Part shown: positions 40,694 through 49,815 of the stretch, in pieces
Layout: every line of letters begins with the position of its first letter
Numbering within the stretch: the first letter of the stretch is position 1
Source: Pseudomonas orientalis
Lineage (GTDB): Bacteria > Pseudomonadota > Gammaproteobacteria > Pseudomonadales > Pseudomonadaceae
NCBI RefSeq assembly: GCF_022807995.1
Contig: NZ_CP094351.1
Location: forward strand, 3,069,001 to 3,133,000
Direction of reading: 5' to 3'
DNA length: 64,000 nucleotides
Made by a program: the position numbers and the translations under genes
Notes under the pieces: generated by a model
What the model was told of the DNA's origin: nothing
The model's input: the letters and a program-made list of their open reading frames with translations, nothing else
Database searches by the model: none

Positions 40694-41602
40694 TCAAGAA
40701 AGCATGACCCAATAGCGTGTCCGCGCCTGTACGCGCAACCTCAGGCTGGAGGCCAGCAGGTCGAGGATGCGATCGGTGTCGTCCAGGCGAAAACTGCCGG
40801 TGACCCGCAACGTTTCCAGGCGCGGGTCCCAGCGCAGCACGCCCGGCCGGTAACGCGCCAACTCACGCAGGAAATCCCCCAACAACTGGTTCTGCGCGGT
40901 CAGTACGCCGTCGCGCCAGCCCAGTTGCAGCGCATCGAACGCCATCCAGGCGCCGAGCCCGTTGCTTTTCAACGGCGCTTGCTGCCTTTGTTGCAAGGTT
41001 GCCGTTCGCCCGTCCAGGTCGCGTACCCGGACTGAACCCTTGAGCACCGACACCAGACAACCGGCGTCCAGTTGCCGAACACACACTTGCGCCTGGCTGA
41101 CCGTCAGCTCGCCGTAACGCGTCTGTACGCTCATCGCCGTCGCGGCAGGTACATTCAACGCCAGCTCACCCTCGACCAGGGTGATCCGCCGCTGCGCCGG
41201 GTCCAGGTCAACCGCCGTCGCGGTATTGAGTTGCACGCTGGCGCCGTCAGCCAATGCCATGCGCGTGCGTTCCCCCGTGGCCGTGTGCAGGTCGGCGCGC
41301 CAGGTCTCGATGGGCAATTGCCGGCTGAGCAGCCAGGCCGTCGGCAACAAAGCCGCAACGCCCAGCGCGCGCTTGAGCACTGCGCGCCGTCCGGGTTGCG
41401 CACGATCAAGGCTGGCCATCGCCAGGGCCTGGGGCAAGTCGCTGAAACGCTGGCGCAGGGCCTGCGCGCTTTGCCAGGTCTGTTCGTGCTGCGGATGGCT
41501 GTCACGCCAGTGCTGCAGCGCCGCGTGATCGCGTTCGGTGGCCGCGCCTGACTCCAGCAGCGCCAGCCACTGGGCGGCGGCGCGGGCAACGTCGCGGTTC
41601 AC
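40694..41602 (-). CDS. FecR-family anti-sigma factor
   Basis: A 302-aa protein with GTG start overlapping the sigma-factor stop (GTGA). N-terminal AAAQWLALLESGAATERDHAALQHWRDSHPQHEQTWQSAQ is the DUF4880/FecR_N domain that holds the sigma factor; one TM segment lies around AVLKRALGVAALLPTAWLL; the periplasmic FecR domain follows (TATGERTRMALADGASVQLNTATAV; ELTVSQAQVCVR), then a C-terminal STN-like block. Cys in SQAQVCVR is unusual but probably not functional. It should relay receptor occupancy to the sigma factor. Confidence 0.9.
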   Translation of the reverse strand: MNRDVARAAAQWLALLESGAATERDHAALQHWRDSHPQHEQTWQSAQALRQRFSDLPQALAMASLDRAQPGRRAVLKRALGVAALLPTAWLLSRQLPIETWRADLHTATGERTRMALADGASVQLNTATAVDLDPAQRRITLVEGELALNVPAATAMSVQTRYGELTVSQAQVCVRQLDAGCLVSVLKGSVRVRDLDGRTATLQQRQQAPLKSNGLGAWMAFDALQLGWRDGVLTAQNQLLGDFLRELARYRPGVLRWDPRLETLRVTGSFRLDDTDRILDLLASSLRLRVQARTRYWVMLS

Positions 41603-42117
41603 AGGTTCACCAGCAGGCAGTGTTCGTAGGCCTGGGCCATGTAGCGCTTTACCGTGCGCTCGCAAACGTCGAGGCGTGCGGCGATCTCCCGATAGCCCAG
41701 GCCTTCCAGCTGGCTCCACAGAAAGGCGCGGCGCACGTGCGCCGGTAAACCATCAAGCAGGTCGTCGAGGGCGTGCAAGGTTTCCAGCAACAACCAGCGT
41801 TGCTCCGGCGAAGGCACGCAGGCCTGCGGCAGGCTTGCCAAGGCATTCAGGTAAGCCTGCTCGAGGCTGCGCCGTTGATGGAAATTCACCAGCAGGCGCT
41901 TGCCGACCGTCACCAGATACGCCCGCGGCTCCTGCATCTGCCCGATCGGCTGCGCGCTGGCAAGCACGCGCAGAAACGTATCCTGACTCAGGTCCGCAGC
42001 ATCCCAGGCGTTGCCCAAACGCCTGCGCAGCCAGCTTTCCAGCCAGCTGTGATGGTCGCGGTACAGGCTCGACACGGTCAGCTCGGGGGCGTGGGTCGGT
42101 ACAACAGCATCATTCAT
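41599..42117 (-). CDS. ECF sigma factor, FecI-like
   Basis: A 172-aa iron-starvation type ECF sigma factor. Region 2 has WLRRRLGNAWDAADLSQDTFLRVLA and EPRAYLVTVGKRLLVNFHQRR, and region 4 LDGLPAHVRRAFLWSQLEGLGYREIAARLDVCERTVKRYMAQAYEHC. Operonic with fecR; a Fur-box-like dyad lies upstream. No TonB-dependent receptor gene is adjacent in this window, unlike most FecIR sets. Confidence 0.92.
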   Translation of the reverse strand: MNDAVVPTHAPELTVSSLYRDHHSWLESWLRRRLGNAWDAADLSQDTFLRVLASAQPIGQMQEPRAYLVTVGKRLLVNFHQRRSLEQAYLNALASLPQACVPSPEQRWLLLETLHALDDLLDGLPAHVRRAFLWSQLEGLGYREIAARLDVCERTVKRYMAQAYEHCLLVNL

Positions 42118-42145
42118 GGCAAGCGACCTGCACGGCGCGACTGAG

Positions 42146-42168
42146 TCTCAAATGAGATTCATTCTATT
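42146..42168 (-). promoter_or_regulatory. Fur-box-like dyad upstream of the sigma gene
   Basis: AATGA-GAT-TCATT (42151-42163) inside an AT-rich stretch, close to the NATA/AATGATAATCATT pattern of Fur sites and 34-46 bp from the sigma-factor ATG. Confidence 0.5.
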
Positions 42169-42253
42169 TAATGTTGCGCCGCTATACCATGATCTTTTCA
42201 ACATGACGTTTACACATTCAAACGATCTTCTGCGCGTTGACCAACCCTGTTAC

Positions 42254-42300
42254 ACACCATATAGTGTGCCCACAAACAGAACAGACCACTACATAGTGTG
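42254..42300 (+). promoter_or_regulatory. Tandem NrdR boxes
   Basis: Box 1 ACACCATATAGTGTG (42254-42268) and box 2 CCACTACATAGTGTG (42286-42300). Centres are about 31-32 bp apart (three helical turns), the spacing known for NrdR repressor sites. They lie about 120 bp upstream of nrdB. Confidence 0.82.
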
Positions 42301-42419
42301 AAGCATCGGGATTTTCCGACCACACTCTGCGCAGTATTTCAATGCCTGAAGCCTGCAACCCGCATATTTTTTTGGACGGTCTCGCACACCGTCAGAACAG
42401 ATCTGGAAGGAGTATTTCA

Positions 42420-43670
42420 ATGCTGAGTTGGGATGAAGTCGACAACGAAGACGGCGTTGCAGCGGTAGTAAAAGGCGCCAACGCCGGCCACGCCACCGAA
42501 GCCAACATGGACCGCCTCGACGGTGCCGGCGCTGCCGCCGCCATCGAAGCCCGCGCCGTTACCGCCAATGACTCCGCCGCCATCGCGCGCGCCAAGGCCG
42601 AGCTGGACAAACTTGACGTCGCCGAAGGCCTCGCCGAACTCGAAGGCGCCTCCGCCCGCGTCGCCGTTGACGAAAAGCGCATGATCAACTGCCGCGCCGA
42701 CCTCAACCAACTCGTGCCCTTCAAGTACGACTGGGCCTGGCAGAAATACCTCGACGGCTGCGCCAACCACTGGATGCCGCAAGAGGTCAACATGACCGCC
42801 GACATCGCCCTGTGGAAAAACCCCGAAGGCCTGACCGACGACGAACGTCGCATCGTCATGCGCAACCTCGGCTTCTTCTCCACCGCCGACTCCCTGGTCG
42901 CCAACAACCTGGTGCTGGCCGTGTACCGCCTGATCACCAACCCCGAATGCCGCCAGTACATCCTGCGCCAGGCCTTCGAAGAAGCGATCCACACCCACGC
43001 CTACCAGTACTGCATCGAATCGTTGGCCATGGATGAAGGCGAGATCTTCAACATGTACCACGAGATTCCGTCGGTGGCTAAAAAAGCCGCCTGGGGTTTG
43101 AAGTACACCCGCTCGATCTCCGATCCGAAGTTCGAAACCGGCACCGTCGACACCGACAAAGAGCTGCTGCGCAACCTGGTCGCCTACTACTGCGTGCTGG
43201 AAGGCATCTTCTTCTACTGCGGCTTCACCCAGATATTGTCCATGGGCCGCCGCAACAAAATGACCGGCGTGGCCGAGCAGTTCCAGTACATCCTGCGCGA
43301 TGAGTCGATGCACCTGAACTTCGGGATCGATGTGATCAACCAGATCAAGATCGAAAACCCGCACTTGTGGGATGCCGGGATGAAGGAGGAAGCGACCCAG
43401 ATGATTCTGCAGGGGACGCAACTGGAGATTGAATATGCTCGCGACACCATGCCGCGTGGGGTGCTAGGGATGAATGCGGCGATGATGGAGGATTACCTGA
43501 AGTTTATTGCTAACCGTCGTCTGTCGCAGATTGGGTTGAAGGAAGAGTATCCAGGGACGACCAACCCGTTCCCGTGGATGAGCGAGATTATGGATTTGAA
43601 GAAAGAGAAGAATTTCTTCGAAACCCGTGTGATCGAGTACCAGACTGGTGGTGCGCTGAGCTGGGATTGA
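42420..43670 (+). CDS. nrdB: Ribonucleoside-diphosphate reductase beta subunit (class Ia)
   Basis: A 416-aa diiron-tyrosyl radical subunit. Ligands and radical are visible: Glu188-x-x-His191 and Tyr195 in [12 protein letters not shown], Glu in [10 protein letters not shown], and Glu-x-x-His in [10 protein letters not shown]. An Ala/Asp-rich N-terminal extension of about 85 residues makes it longer than E. coli NrdB (376 aa). The C-terminal peptide [11 protein letters not shown] fits the tail that docks on NrdA. Controlled by tandem NrdR boxes. nrdA is not adjacent on either side. Confidence 0.95.
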   Translation: MLSWDEVDNEDGVAAVVKGANAGHATEANMDRLDGAGAAAAIEARAVTANDSAAIARAKAELDKLDVAEGLAELEGASARVAVDEKRMINCRADLNQLVPFKYDWAWQKYLDGCANHWMPQEVNMTADIALWKNPEGLTDDERRIVMRNLGFFSTADSLVANNLVLAVYRLITNPECRQYILRQAFEEAIHTHAYQYCIESLAMDEGEIFNMYHEIPSVAKKAAWGLKYTRSISDPKFETGTVDTDKELLRNLVAYYCVLEGIFFYCGFTQILSMGRRNKMTGVAEQFQYILRDESMHLNFGIDVINQIKIENPHLWDAGMKEEATQMILQGTQLEIEYARDTMPRGVLGMNAAMMEDYLKFIANRRLSQIGLKEEYPGTTNPFPWMSEIMDLKKEKNFFETRVIEYQTGGALSWD

Positions 43671-43688
43671 TTAACAGCACAGCTCCAA

Positions 43689-43719
43689 AATGTGGGAGGG
43701 GCTTGCTCCCTCCCACATT
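43689..43719. repeat. REP-type hairpin downstream of nrdB
   Basis: AATGTGGGAGGG pairs with CCCTCCCACATT around GCTTGCT, a perfect 12-bp stem. A single REP that may also act as an mRNA 3' end. Confidence 0.8.
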
Positions 43720-43757
43720 GGGAACGCGGTGTTCCATAACTTTGCAAATTGCCTTTT

Positions 43758-44246
43758 ATGCCCAATCAAACCATCAAAACGCCCTGCATAGGCCTGTGCT
43801 CCACCGTCTACGGTGACCTGGTCTGCCGGGGCTGCAAGCGTTATCACCATGAAGTGATCCAGTGGAACGGCTACAGCGCTGAGGAAAAGCACGCGGTATG
43901 GCTGCGCCTGGAGCAGTTGCTGGTGCAGGTCATGAGCAGCAAGCTTGAAGTCTTCGACCCGCAACGCCTGCGCCAGCAACTGGAAGACCGCAAGATTCGC
44001 TTCATGCCGCAACAGTCACCGTACTGCTGGGCGTACCAGCTGATTGCGCGGGGCGCTCGAGTGATGTCGAAACTGGACGCCTATGGGCTTGCGTTGCTGC
44101 CGGAATTCCGTGAGCGCCCGCTCACGGACCTGCGCGATGCGATTGACCGCGAGTTTTTCCTGCTGTCCGAGGCCCATTACGAGCGCTACATCGCCCCGGT
44201 TTTTCTGCGAGAAGCCTTCGGCCCAGCCCTGATCGCCACGCTCTGA
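43758..44246 (+). CDS. DUF1289 domain protein
   Basis: A 162-aa protein. The N-terminal IKTPCIGLCSTVYGDLVCRGCKRYHHEVIQWNGYSAEEK is the DUF1289 domain with four Cys (C-x3-C, C-x2-C) that may bind zinc or Fe-S. A C-terminal helical extension of about 100 residues (SPYCWAYQLIARGARVM) is typical of the longer pseudomonad form. Start is the ATG after a TTG in the same frame. Function unknown. Confidence 0.85.
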   Translation: MPNQTIKTPCIGLCSTVYGDLVCRGCKRYHHEVIQWNGYSAEEKHAVWLRLEQLLVQVMSSKLEVFDPQRLRQQLEDRKIRFMPQQSPYCWAYQLIARGARVMSKLDAYGLALLPEFRERPLTDLRDAIDREFFLLSEAHYERYIAPVFLREAFGPALIATL

Positions 44247-44295
44247 CGCACAATTGTGGTTAAAATGCCGCCCGCTCAACGACTGACGTTCAACG

Positions 44296-45216
44296 ATGAC
44301 CCCAGACGCACTCGCTACCCTCCACGCCCACCTGCTCACCGCCCTGGCCAGCCCGCCCACTGAAACCCGGCGTTTGTTCCACGGCCGTGGCCGCTGCTGG
44401 CCGGGCCTGGAGCAACTGACGGTGGACTGGCTGCAAGGCGTGGTGCTGGTAGCGCTGTTCAAGGAAACCGAGCATCTGCAGGCCTTGAAGCAGCAGTTAT
44501 TGCAGATCGACTGGGTCCGCTTCGGCGCCCATACCGTAGCGCTGCAACACCGCTACCTGCCGCAAAGCACCACCGAGTGGCTGCTCGGTGACGCCGTCGA
44601 CGAGCTGACCATCACCGAAGGCGGCCTGCGTTACCTGATCGACCTGGGTAAAAAGCAGAACAGCGGCCTGTTTCTCGACATGCGCTACGGCCGCAACTGG
44701 GTGCGCGAGCAGGCCAGGGGCCAGCGTGTGCTTAACCTGTTTGCCTACACCTGCGGGTTTTCCGTCGCCGCTATCGAAGGCGGCGCCGAGCATGTAGTGA
44801 ACCTGGACATGGCCCGTGGCGCCCTGAGCCGTGGCCGCGACAACCATCGCCTCAACGGTCACGACTTGAGCAAGGTGAGCTTTCTGGGCCACGACCTGTT
44901 CAAGTCCTGGGCCAAGGTCACTAATGGCGGTCCCTATGACCTGGTGATCATCGACCCGCCCTCCTTCCAGAAAGGCAGCTTCCTGCTGACCAAGGACTAT
45001 CAGCGCGTGTTGCGTCGTCTGCCGGATCTGCTCACAGCCCAGGGCACGGTGCTGGCATGCATGAACGATCCGGCCTTCGGCGAAGACTTCCTGATCGACG
45101 GCGTCACCCGCGAGGCACCGGGCCTGCGCTTTATCGAACGCTTGGAAAACCCGCCGGAATTTCCGGATATCGACCCGCAAAGTGGCTTGAAGGCCCTCGT
45201 GTTTGGCCAGGGCTGA
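44296..45216 (+). CDS. Class I SAM-dependent methyltransferase (RlmI-like)
   Basis: A 306-aa protein with a small N-terminal domain and a Rossmann methyltransferase domain. Motif I VLNLFAYTCGFSVAAIEGGAEHVVNLDMA, motif IV IIDPPSFQKGSF. The YDLVIIDPPSF sequence is typical of rRNA m5C methyltransferases of the RlmI/RlmK (YccW) group, and LDMRYGRNWVRE precedes it. Probably methylates 23S rRNA, but it lacks the full PUA domain of RlmI, so the target is uncertain. Confidence 0.85.
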   Translation: MTPDALATLHAHLLTALASPPTETRRLFHGRGRCWPGLEQLTVDWLQGVVLVALFKETEHLQALKQQLLQIDWVRFGAHTVALQHRYLPQSTTEWLLGDAVDELTITEGGLRYLIDLGKKQNSGLFLDMRYGRNWVREQARGQRVLNLFAYTCGFSVAAIEGGAEHVVNLDMARGALSRGRDNHRLNGHDLSKVSFLGHDLFKSWAKVTNGGPYDLVIIDPPSFQKGSFLLTKDYQRVLRRLPDLLTAQGTVLACMNDPAFGEDFLIDGVTREAPGLRFIERLENPPEFPDIDPQSGLKALVFGQG

Positions 45217-45364
45217 TGCCGAAACTTCCTACGCTTGCTACGCTAAGCCATACGCCGGGTGGTGAACCTTATCCCCGCCTTCCCGGTCGATACCTGCATT
45301 CCCCGGCCAGACTCGACGGCGTTACGCTGTCGGCTGCCCCGTTTGACCCTTTGGAGAACCGCCC

Positions 45365-46081
45365 GTGATATCGACCCTGCATGTAGCCAGAATCAAAGCC
45401 TGGGGCGCCCACGGCTTCACCGCCACCGGTGTGGTATTGGCATTCCTGGCCACCCTGGCATTGCTGGAAAACTCGCCAAAGGCCTGCCTGCTGTGGCTGG
45501 GCCTGGCACTGGTGGTCGATGGCGTCGACGGCTCCCTGGCGCGACGTGTCAACGTCAGTACGGTCTTGCCCAGCTTTGACGGCTCGGTATTGGACCTGGT
45601 GATCGATTACCTCACCTACGTGTTCATCCCGGCACTGTTTATCTACCGCTATATCGACCTGCCGGAATTTACCCACCTGTTTGCCGTGTCGGTGATCCTG
45701 GTGTCGTCGCTGTTCTGCTTCTGCAACGTGAACATGAAGAGCAAGGACAACTATTTCGTCGGTTTCCCGGCGGCCTGGAACGTGGTGGCCTTGTGCGTGT
45801 ACATCATCCAGCCGGACGCCTGGGTCACCCTGCTGACCGTGATCGGCCTGGCGCTGCTGACCGTGACGCCGATGAAGTTCCTGCACCCGTTCCGGGTCAA
45901 GCGCTTCATGCCGATCAATATCGCGGTGACCACGATCTGGTTGCTGTGCAGCTTCCTGATGGTGGTGGACTATCCGAACACCAACCCGTGGACGTTCGGG
46001 CTGTGGTCGTTGATGTCGGCTTACTTTCTGGGCATCTGCATCTGGCGCACGGCGCTGGAATGGTTGGGCACCCATAAATAA
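45365..46081 (+). CDS. pcs: Phosphatidylcholine synthase
   Basis: A 238-aa, eight-helix membrane enzyme, GTG start with GGAGAA upstream. The CDP-alcohol phosphatidyltransferase signature is DGVDGSLARRVNVSTVLPSFDGSVLDLVIDY (D-x2-DG-x2-AR-x-G-x3-D-x3-D pattern). It condenses CDP-diacylglycerol with choline to phosphatidylcholine, a lipid made by several host-associated pseudomonads. Monocistronic, followed by a REP and repeat copy B. Confidence 0.9.
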   Translation: MISTLHVARIKAWGAHGFTATGVVLAFLATLALLENSPKACLLWLGLALVVDGVDGSLARRVNVSTVLPSFDGSVLDLVIDYLTYVFIPALFIYRYIDLPEFTHLFAVSVILVSSLFCFCNVNMKSKDNYFVGFPAAWNVVALCVYIIQPDAWVTLLTVIGLALLTVTPMKFLHPFRVKRFMPINIAVTTIWLLCSFLMVVDYPNTNPWTFGLWSLMSAYFLGICIWRTALEWLGTHK

Positions 46082-46098
46082 CCCAGCACCCAGGATCA

Positions 46099-46543
46099 AA
46101 ATGTGGGAGGGGGCTTGCCCCCGATGGCCATAGGTATCTACACAACTCTGTAGCGCTCAACCGTAACCACGATGCGAAGCGAGCCGCTCTTGATCTTGAT
46201 CTGCTTTTGATCTCAGGCGCCCCGTTAAACCACGCTGGCCGAACGCAGGCTTGAATCCGTGGGTAACCCGGCAGGACGCCGGGTTAGCCGCACTGGGCCA
46301 TGGATGGCCCATTGCGGCGGCCCACGGATTCAAGCCGGAGAGAGGGCACACCGAGCCTAAGCGAGGTGCCGAGTGGTGGGGCAAGAGCGTTTTGCTTACT
46401 TTTGCGCTTTTCAAAAGTGAGCCGCCGTCAGGGCGGAACCCTAATTGGCCGTTACCTAAATAATGGATATGTACTCGATCTGATCCAACATCCTGGTCGG
46501 CCCAGAGGCCGCCATCGGGGGCAAGCCCCCTCCCACATTTGGT
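46099..46543 (-). repeat. REP-bounded dispersed element, copy B
   Basis: Complete copy in reverse orientation with REPs at both ends (46100-46125 and about 46515-46541). The 16-bp stem arms are GGCTTGAATCCGTGGG (46248-46263) and CCCACGGATTCAAGCC (46321-46336). It fills the pcs/TauE-SafE intergenic region, which has no gene. Confidence 0.87.
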
Positions 46544-46609
46544 TTTGCGTACATCAGGGGGGTAAGATGGCGGCCTTCCCAGCAGCCCCGCCAACAATAA
46601 GCCCTGCCC

Positions 46610-47389
46610 ATGCCCTTCGAACTCAGCGTTGACCTGACTACCCTCGCCATTCTCGCCGCCGTGGCCTTTGTTGCCGGTTTCATCGACGCCATCGCCGGCG
46701 GCGGCGGCCTGCTCACCACCCCTGCCCTGCTCACCGCCGGCATGCCACCGCACCTGGTGCTGGGCACCAACAAGCTCAGCTCCACCTTTGGCTCGGCGAC
46801 CGCCAGCTTTACCTTCTACCGCCGCAAGCTGTTCCACCCGCGCCAATGGGTGCACGCCATCGTCGGTACATTGATTGGCGCGCTGGCCGGCGCCGTGGTC
46901 GCGCACTATTTGCCCGCCGAAACCCTGAACAAGATGCTGCCGGTGATCGTGTTCGCCTGTGGGGTGTACCTGCTGTTCGGCGGCACGCCCAAGGCGCCGC
47001 TGGATGCCGAGGCACCCATCAAGAAGAAATGGCAGGCCACCCAGGGCTTCGGCCTGGGTTTCTACGACGGCGTGGCCGGGCCCGGCACCGGCGCGTTCTG
47101 GACCGTGAGCACGATGCTGCTGCACCCGATCGATCTGGTGAAGGCCAGCGGCGTGGCGCGCAGCATGAACTTCGTCAGCAACGCGGCGGCGCTGAGCGTT
47201 TTCATCATCAACGGCTCGGTGGACTGGATCGTCGGCCTGGCGATGGGCATCTCGGTAATGGGGGGCGCATTCTTTGGCGCACGCAGCGCCATCAGCGGCG
47301 GCGCCAAGTTCATTCGCCCGGTGTTCATCACCGTGGTGCTCGGCCTGACCGTGCGTCTAGCCTGGCAGCACTGGTTCAGCGTGGCCTAG
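46610..47389 (+). CDS. TauE/SafE (TSUP) family permease, YfcA-like
   Basis: A 259-aa, about eight-helix inner-membrane protein. The repeated TSUP motif appears as [47 protein letters not shown] and [24 protein letters not shown]. The family moves organosulfur anions or related small anions; substrate unknown. It starts just after repeat copy B and overlaps the convergent nudC by 33 bp. Confidence 0.9.
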   Translation: MPFELSVDLTTLAILAAVAFVAGFIDAIAGGGGLLTTPALLTAGMPPHLVLGTNKLSSTFGSATASFTFYRRKLFHPRQWVHAIVGTLIGALAGAVVAHYLPAETLNKMLPVIVFACGVYLLFGGTPKAPLDAEAPIKKKWQATQGFGLGFYDGVAGPGTGAFWTVSTMLLHPIDLVKASGVARSMNFVSNAAALSVFIINGSVDWIVGLAMGISVMGGAFFGARSAISGGAKFIRPVFITVVLGLTVRLAWQHWFSVA

Positions 47390-48190
47390 GCGACGGGCCA
47401 CATAGAGGTCGATCAGGTAACGCGCAATCGAGCGTGACGCCGGCAGCGGCGGCAGGTGGTGGATGCTGAACCACTGCGCGTCTTCGATCTCGTCGGCCTG
47501 GGGCACGATGTCGCCACCGGCATACTCGGCATGGAAACCCAGCATCATCGAATGCGGGAACGGCCAGCACTGGCTGCCCATGTACTGCAGATTCTTGACC
47601 TCCACCTGCACTTCCTCACGTACTTCGCGGATCAGGCAGTCTTCGGCCGACTCGCCCGGCTCGGCAAAGCCGGCCAGGGTGCTGTAGACCCCGGTGACAA
47701 AGCGTGGCGAGCGTGCCAGCAGAATCTCGTCACCACGGGTCACCAGCACGATCATGCTCGGCGAAATCCTTGGATAGCTGCGCAGGTCGCAGGGTTGGCA
47801 GTACATCGCCCGCTCCCGTGGCACCTGGACCATGGCCTGGCCGCAACTGCCGCAGAAGCGGTGCTCGCGCGCCCAGGTACCGATCTGCGCGGCATAGCCC
47901 AGCAGTTTGTACAGGGTGTGATCGCCTTGCAGCATGAAACTGCGCAGGCCCTGCCAGCTGCAACCCGGCACCTGGGCAGCACCGTTGACTTCCAGCAGGT
48001 ACACCGGCTCGCCATCGAGATGCCCGATGCCGTGTTCGGCAAATACCGAGAGGTCCTGCCGCTTGAGCCACTCGCGAGGGAACAGCGGCCCGTTGGCATC
48101 CTGCAGAAAGCCGTCGCGGCTGCGGGCCACGGCCCAGCCGCCGGCGGCGTCGTTGTCCAGCAGCGTTGTGGTAATCCAGCCTGGGGTCAT
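47357..48190 (-). CDS. nudC: NAD+ diphosphatase / RNA decapping hydrolase NudC
   Basis: A 277-aa Nudix enzyme. Zinc ribbon Cys113, 116, 131, 134 (CGSC then CQPC), Nudix box [24 protein letters not shown] (174-197), and the NADH-specific [11 protein letters not shown] element (206-216; Cys in place of the usual Pro). It hydrolyses NAD(H) and removes NAD caps from RNA. The ATG lies 6 bp after the dienoyl-CoA isomerase stop, so both are one operon. Confidence 0.95.
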   Translation of the reverse strand: MTPGWITTTLLDNDAAGGWAVARSRDGFLQDANGPLFPREWLKRQDLSVFAEHGIGHLDGEPVYLLEVNGAAQVPGCSWQGLRSFMLQGDHTLYKLLGYAAQIGTWAREHRFCGSCGQAMVQVPRERAMYCQPCDLRSYPRISPSMIVLVTRGDEILLARSPRFVTGVYSTLAGFAEPGESAEDCLIREVREEVQVEVKNLQYMGSQCWPFPHSMMLGFHAEYAGGDIVPQADEIEDAQWFSIHHLPPLPASRSIARYLIDLYVARRLGHAEPVLPG

Positions 48191-48195
48191 ATCAA

Positions 48196-49008
48196 TCAAT
48201 CCACGAATTCGGGTGTCTGTTTGCTCATATGGGCCGCGATGGCCACGCGCAAGTCGTTGGATTGCAACATAGCCGCGTTCCAGGTGGCAACGTATTCCAG
48301 GCCATCATTGATGCTGTGGTCGCGCATATAGCTGATCATCGCCTTGGTGCCGGTGACGGCAATCGGCGACTTGGCGGCGATTTCACGGGCGATGGCCATG
48401 ACGCCCGCCAACAGGCTGGCCGGGTCGGCGTACACACGATTGACCAGGCCGATGCTGCGCGCTTCTTCTGCGCCAAACTGACGACCGGTGTAGGCCAGCT
48501 CGCGCAACATGCCGTCGCCGACGATGCGCGGCAGGCGCTGCAAGGTGCCGACGTCGGCGGCCATGCCCATGTCGACTTCCTTGATCGAGAACTGCGCGTC
48601 CTCGGCGGCGTAGCGCATGTCGCAGGCGCTGATCAGGTCAATGGCACCGCCGATGCAATAGCCGTGGATCGCTGCCAGCACCGGCTTGCGGCAGGTGTCG
48701 ACCGCATTGAACGAGGCTTGCAGTTCGAGGATCTTGCGCCGCAGCACGCGCGCGTTGCGGCCCACGTCCTTGCCCAGTTCATTGGCCACCGAGGCCAGCA
48801 TCATCAGGTCGATGCCGGAGGAAAAGTGCTTGCCGGCACCGCTGAGCACCACCGCGCGCACGGCGTCGGTGTCTTCGATCCATTGGAAGATATCGATGAT
48901 TTCGCTCCAGAACGCCGCGTTCATCGCGTTGATCTTTTCCGGGCGGTTGATCTGCACATGGGCAACGTTGCCGTTGAGTTCGACGACGAAAGCTTGGTAT
49001 TCGGACAT
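48196..49008 (-). CDS. Crotonase, delta3,5-delta2,4-dienoyl-CoA isomerase-like
   Basis: A 270-aa enoyl-CoA hydratase/isomerase. The oxyanion-hole segments are [10 protein letters not shown] and [13 protein letters not shown]. The block [25 protein letters not shown] matches the eukaryotic ECH1 active site with Glu (KEVD) and Asp (AADVG) as acid-base residues, which separates it from ordinary hydratases. It isomerises double bonds during beta-oxidation of unsaturated fatty acids. Upstream partner of nudC. Confidence 0.88.
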   Translation of the reverse strand: MSEYQAFVVELNGNVAHVQINRPEKINAMNAAFWSEIIDIFQWIEDTDAVRAVVLSGAGKHFSSGIDLMMLASVANELGKDVGRNARVLRRKILELQASFNAVDTCRKPVLAAIHGYCIGGAIDLISACDMRYAAEDAQFSIKEVDMGMAADVGTLQRLPRIVGDGMLRELAYTGRQFGAEEARSIGLVNRVYADPASLLAGVMAIAREIAAKSPIAVTGTKAMISYMRDHSINDGLEYVATWNAAMLQSNDLRVAIAAHMSKQTPEFVD

Positions 49009-49169
49009 GGCAGTGATCCCTGACTGGCGAGTGATAAGGCCTGAACTATAACAAGGGCAGGCAACGGCGCATCGGCCAAAAGCGGGACTGGCAAAAAACC
49101 TTGCCAGGCGCCATCCTTGGCGCTTTAAGCCGCCCCACTGCGGCGTTCGACGTTTGAAGGATATGCCCC

Positions 49170-49724
49170 ATGCACGCCCAGCCCCTCACCCCCGCCGATT
49201 TCGACCTGATCGAAGAAACCCTGCTCAAGTACGGCGACGACCATTCGGTGCTGAACTTGGCTGAACTCGACGGCTATCTCACGGCATTGGTCTCCAGCCC
49301 GACGCAGGTGGAGATCGCCGAGTGGTTTCCGGCGATCTGGGGCGGGCAGAACCCGAAGTGGGAAAGCTCCGAAGAGGCCGGGCAGTTCCTGGACCTGTGT
49401 GTACGCCACTTCAATACGCTGGCGACGCAACTGGCCGGCGATTCCAGTGAGTTCAAGGCCCTGTTCGATGAAAAAGAGCACCACGGCCAAACCGTGACCC
49501 TCGCCGAAGAATGGTGCTTTGGCTATATCCGTGGCGCCGCCATCGGCAACTGGCCGGCGTTGCCCGCCGAACTGGCCGTTCAGTTCGAAAAGATCTCCTG
49601 GTGCGCCGAGCAGGATAATTTCGAGTTGCCGGCGGACCTGGATGTGCGGGCCCACCAGCAACAGGTCAGCCAAATCGAACCGGCAGCCCGGGCGCTGCAC
49701 GATTACTGGCTGAGCCAGCGCTAA
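49170..49724 (+). CDS. UPF0149/YecA family protein
   Basis: A 184-aa protein with the YecA/UPF0149 pattern: LNLAELDGYLTALVSSPTQVEIAEWFPAIWGG and VTLAEEWCFGYIRGAAIGNW. Unlike YecA it lacks the C-terminal SEC-C zinc motif. Cytosolic, function unknown. Followed 91 bp later by aroA in the same direction. Confidence 0.88.
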   Translation: MHAQPLTPADFDLIEETLLKYGDDHSVLNLAELDGYLTALVSSPTQVEIAEWFPAIWGGQNPKWESSEEAGQFLDLCVRHFNTLATQLAGDSSEFKALFDEKEHHGQTVTLAEEWCFGYIRGAAIGNWPALPAELAVQFEKISWCAEQDNFELPADLDVRAHQQQVSQIEPAARALHDYWLSQR

Positions 49725-49815
49725 ATCTCGACAAGCACCGCACCTTTGGCCGATTATTCGGGTCCGCCCCGTCGGCCACTCCATGCCACCTCGCCTTGAT
49801 CAGGAGCCTTGTCCC

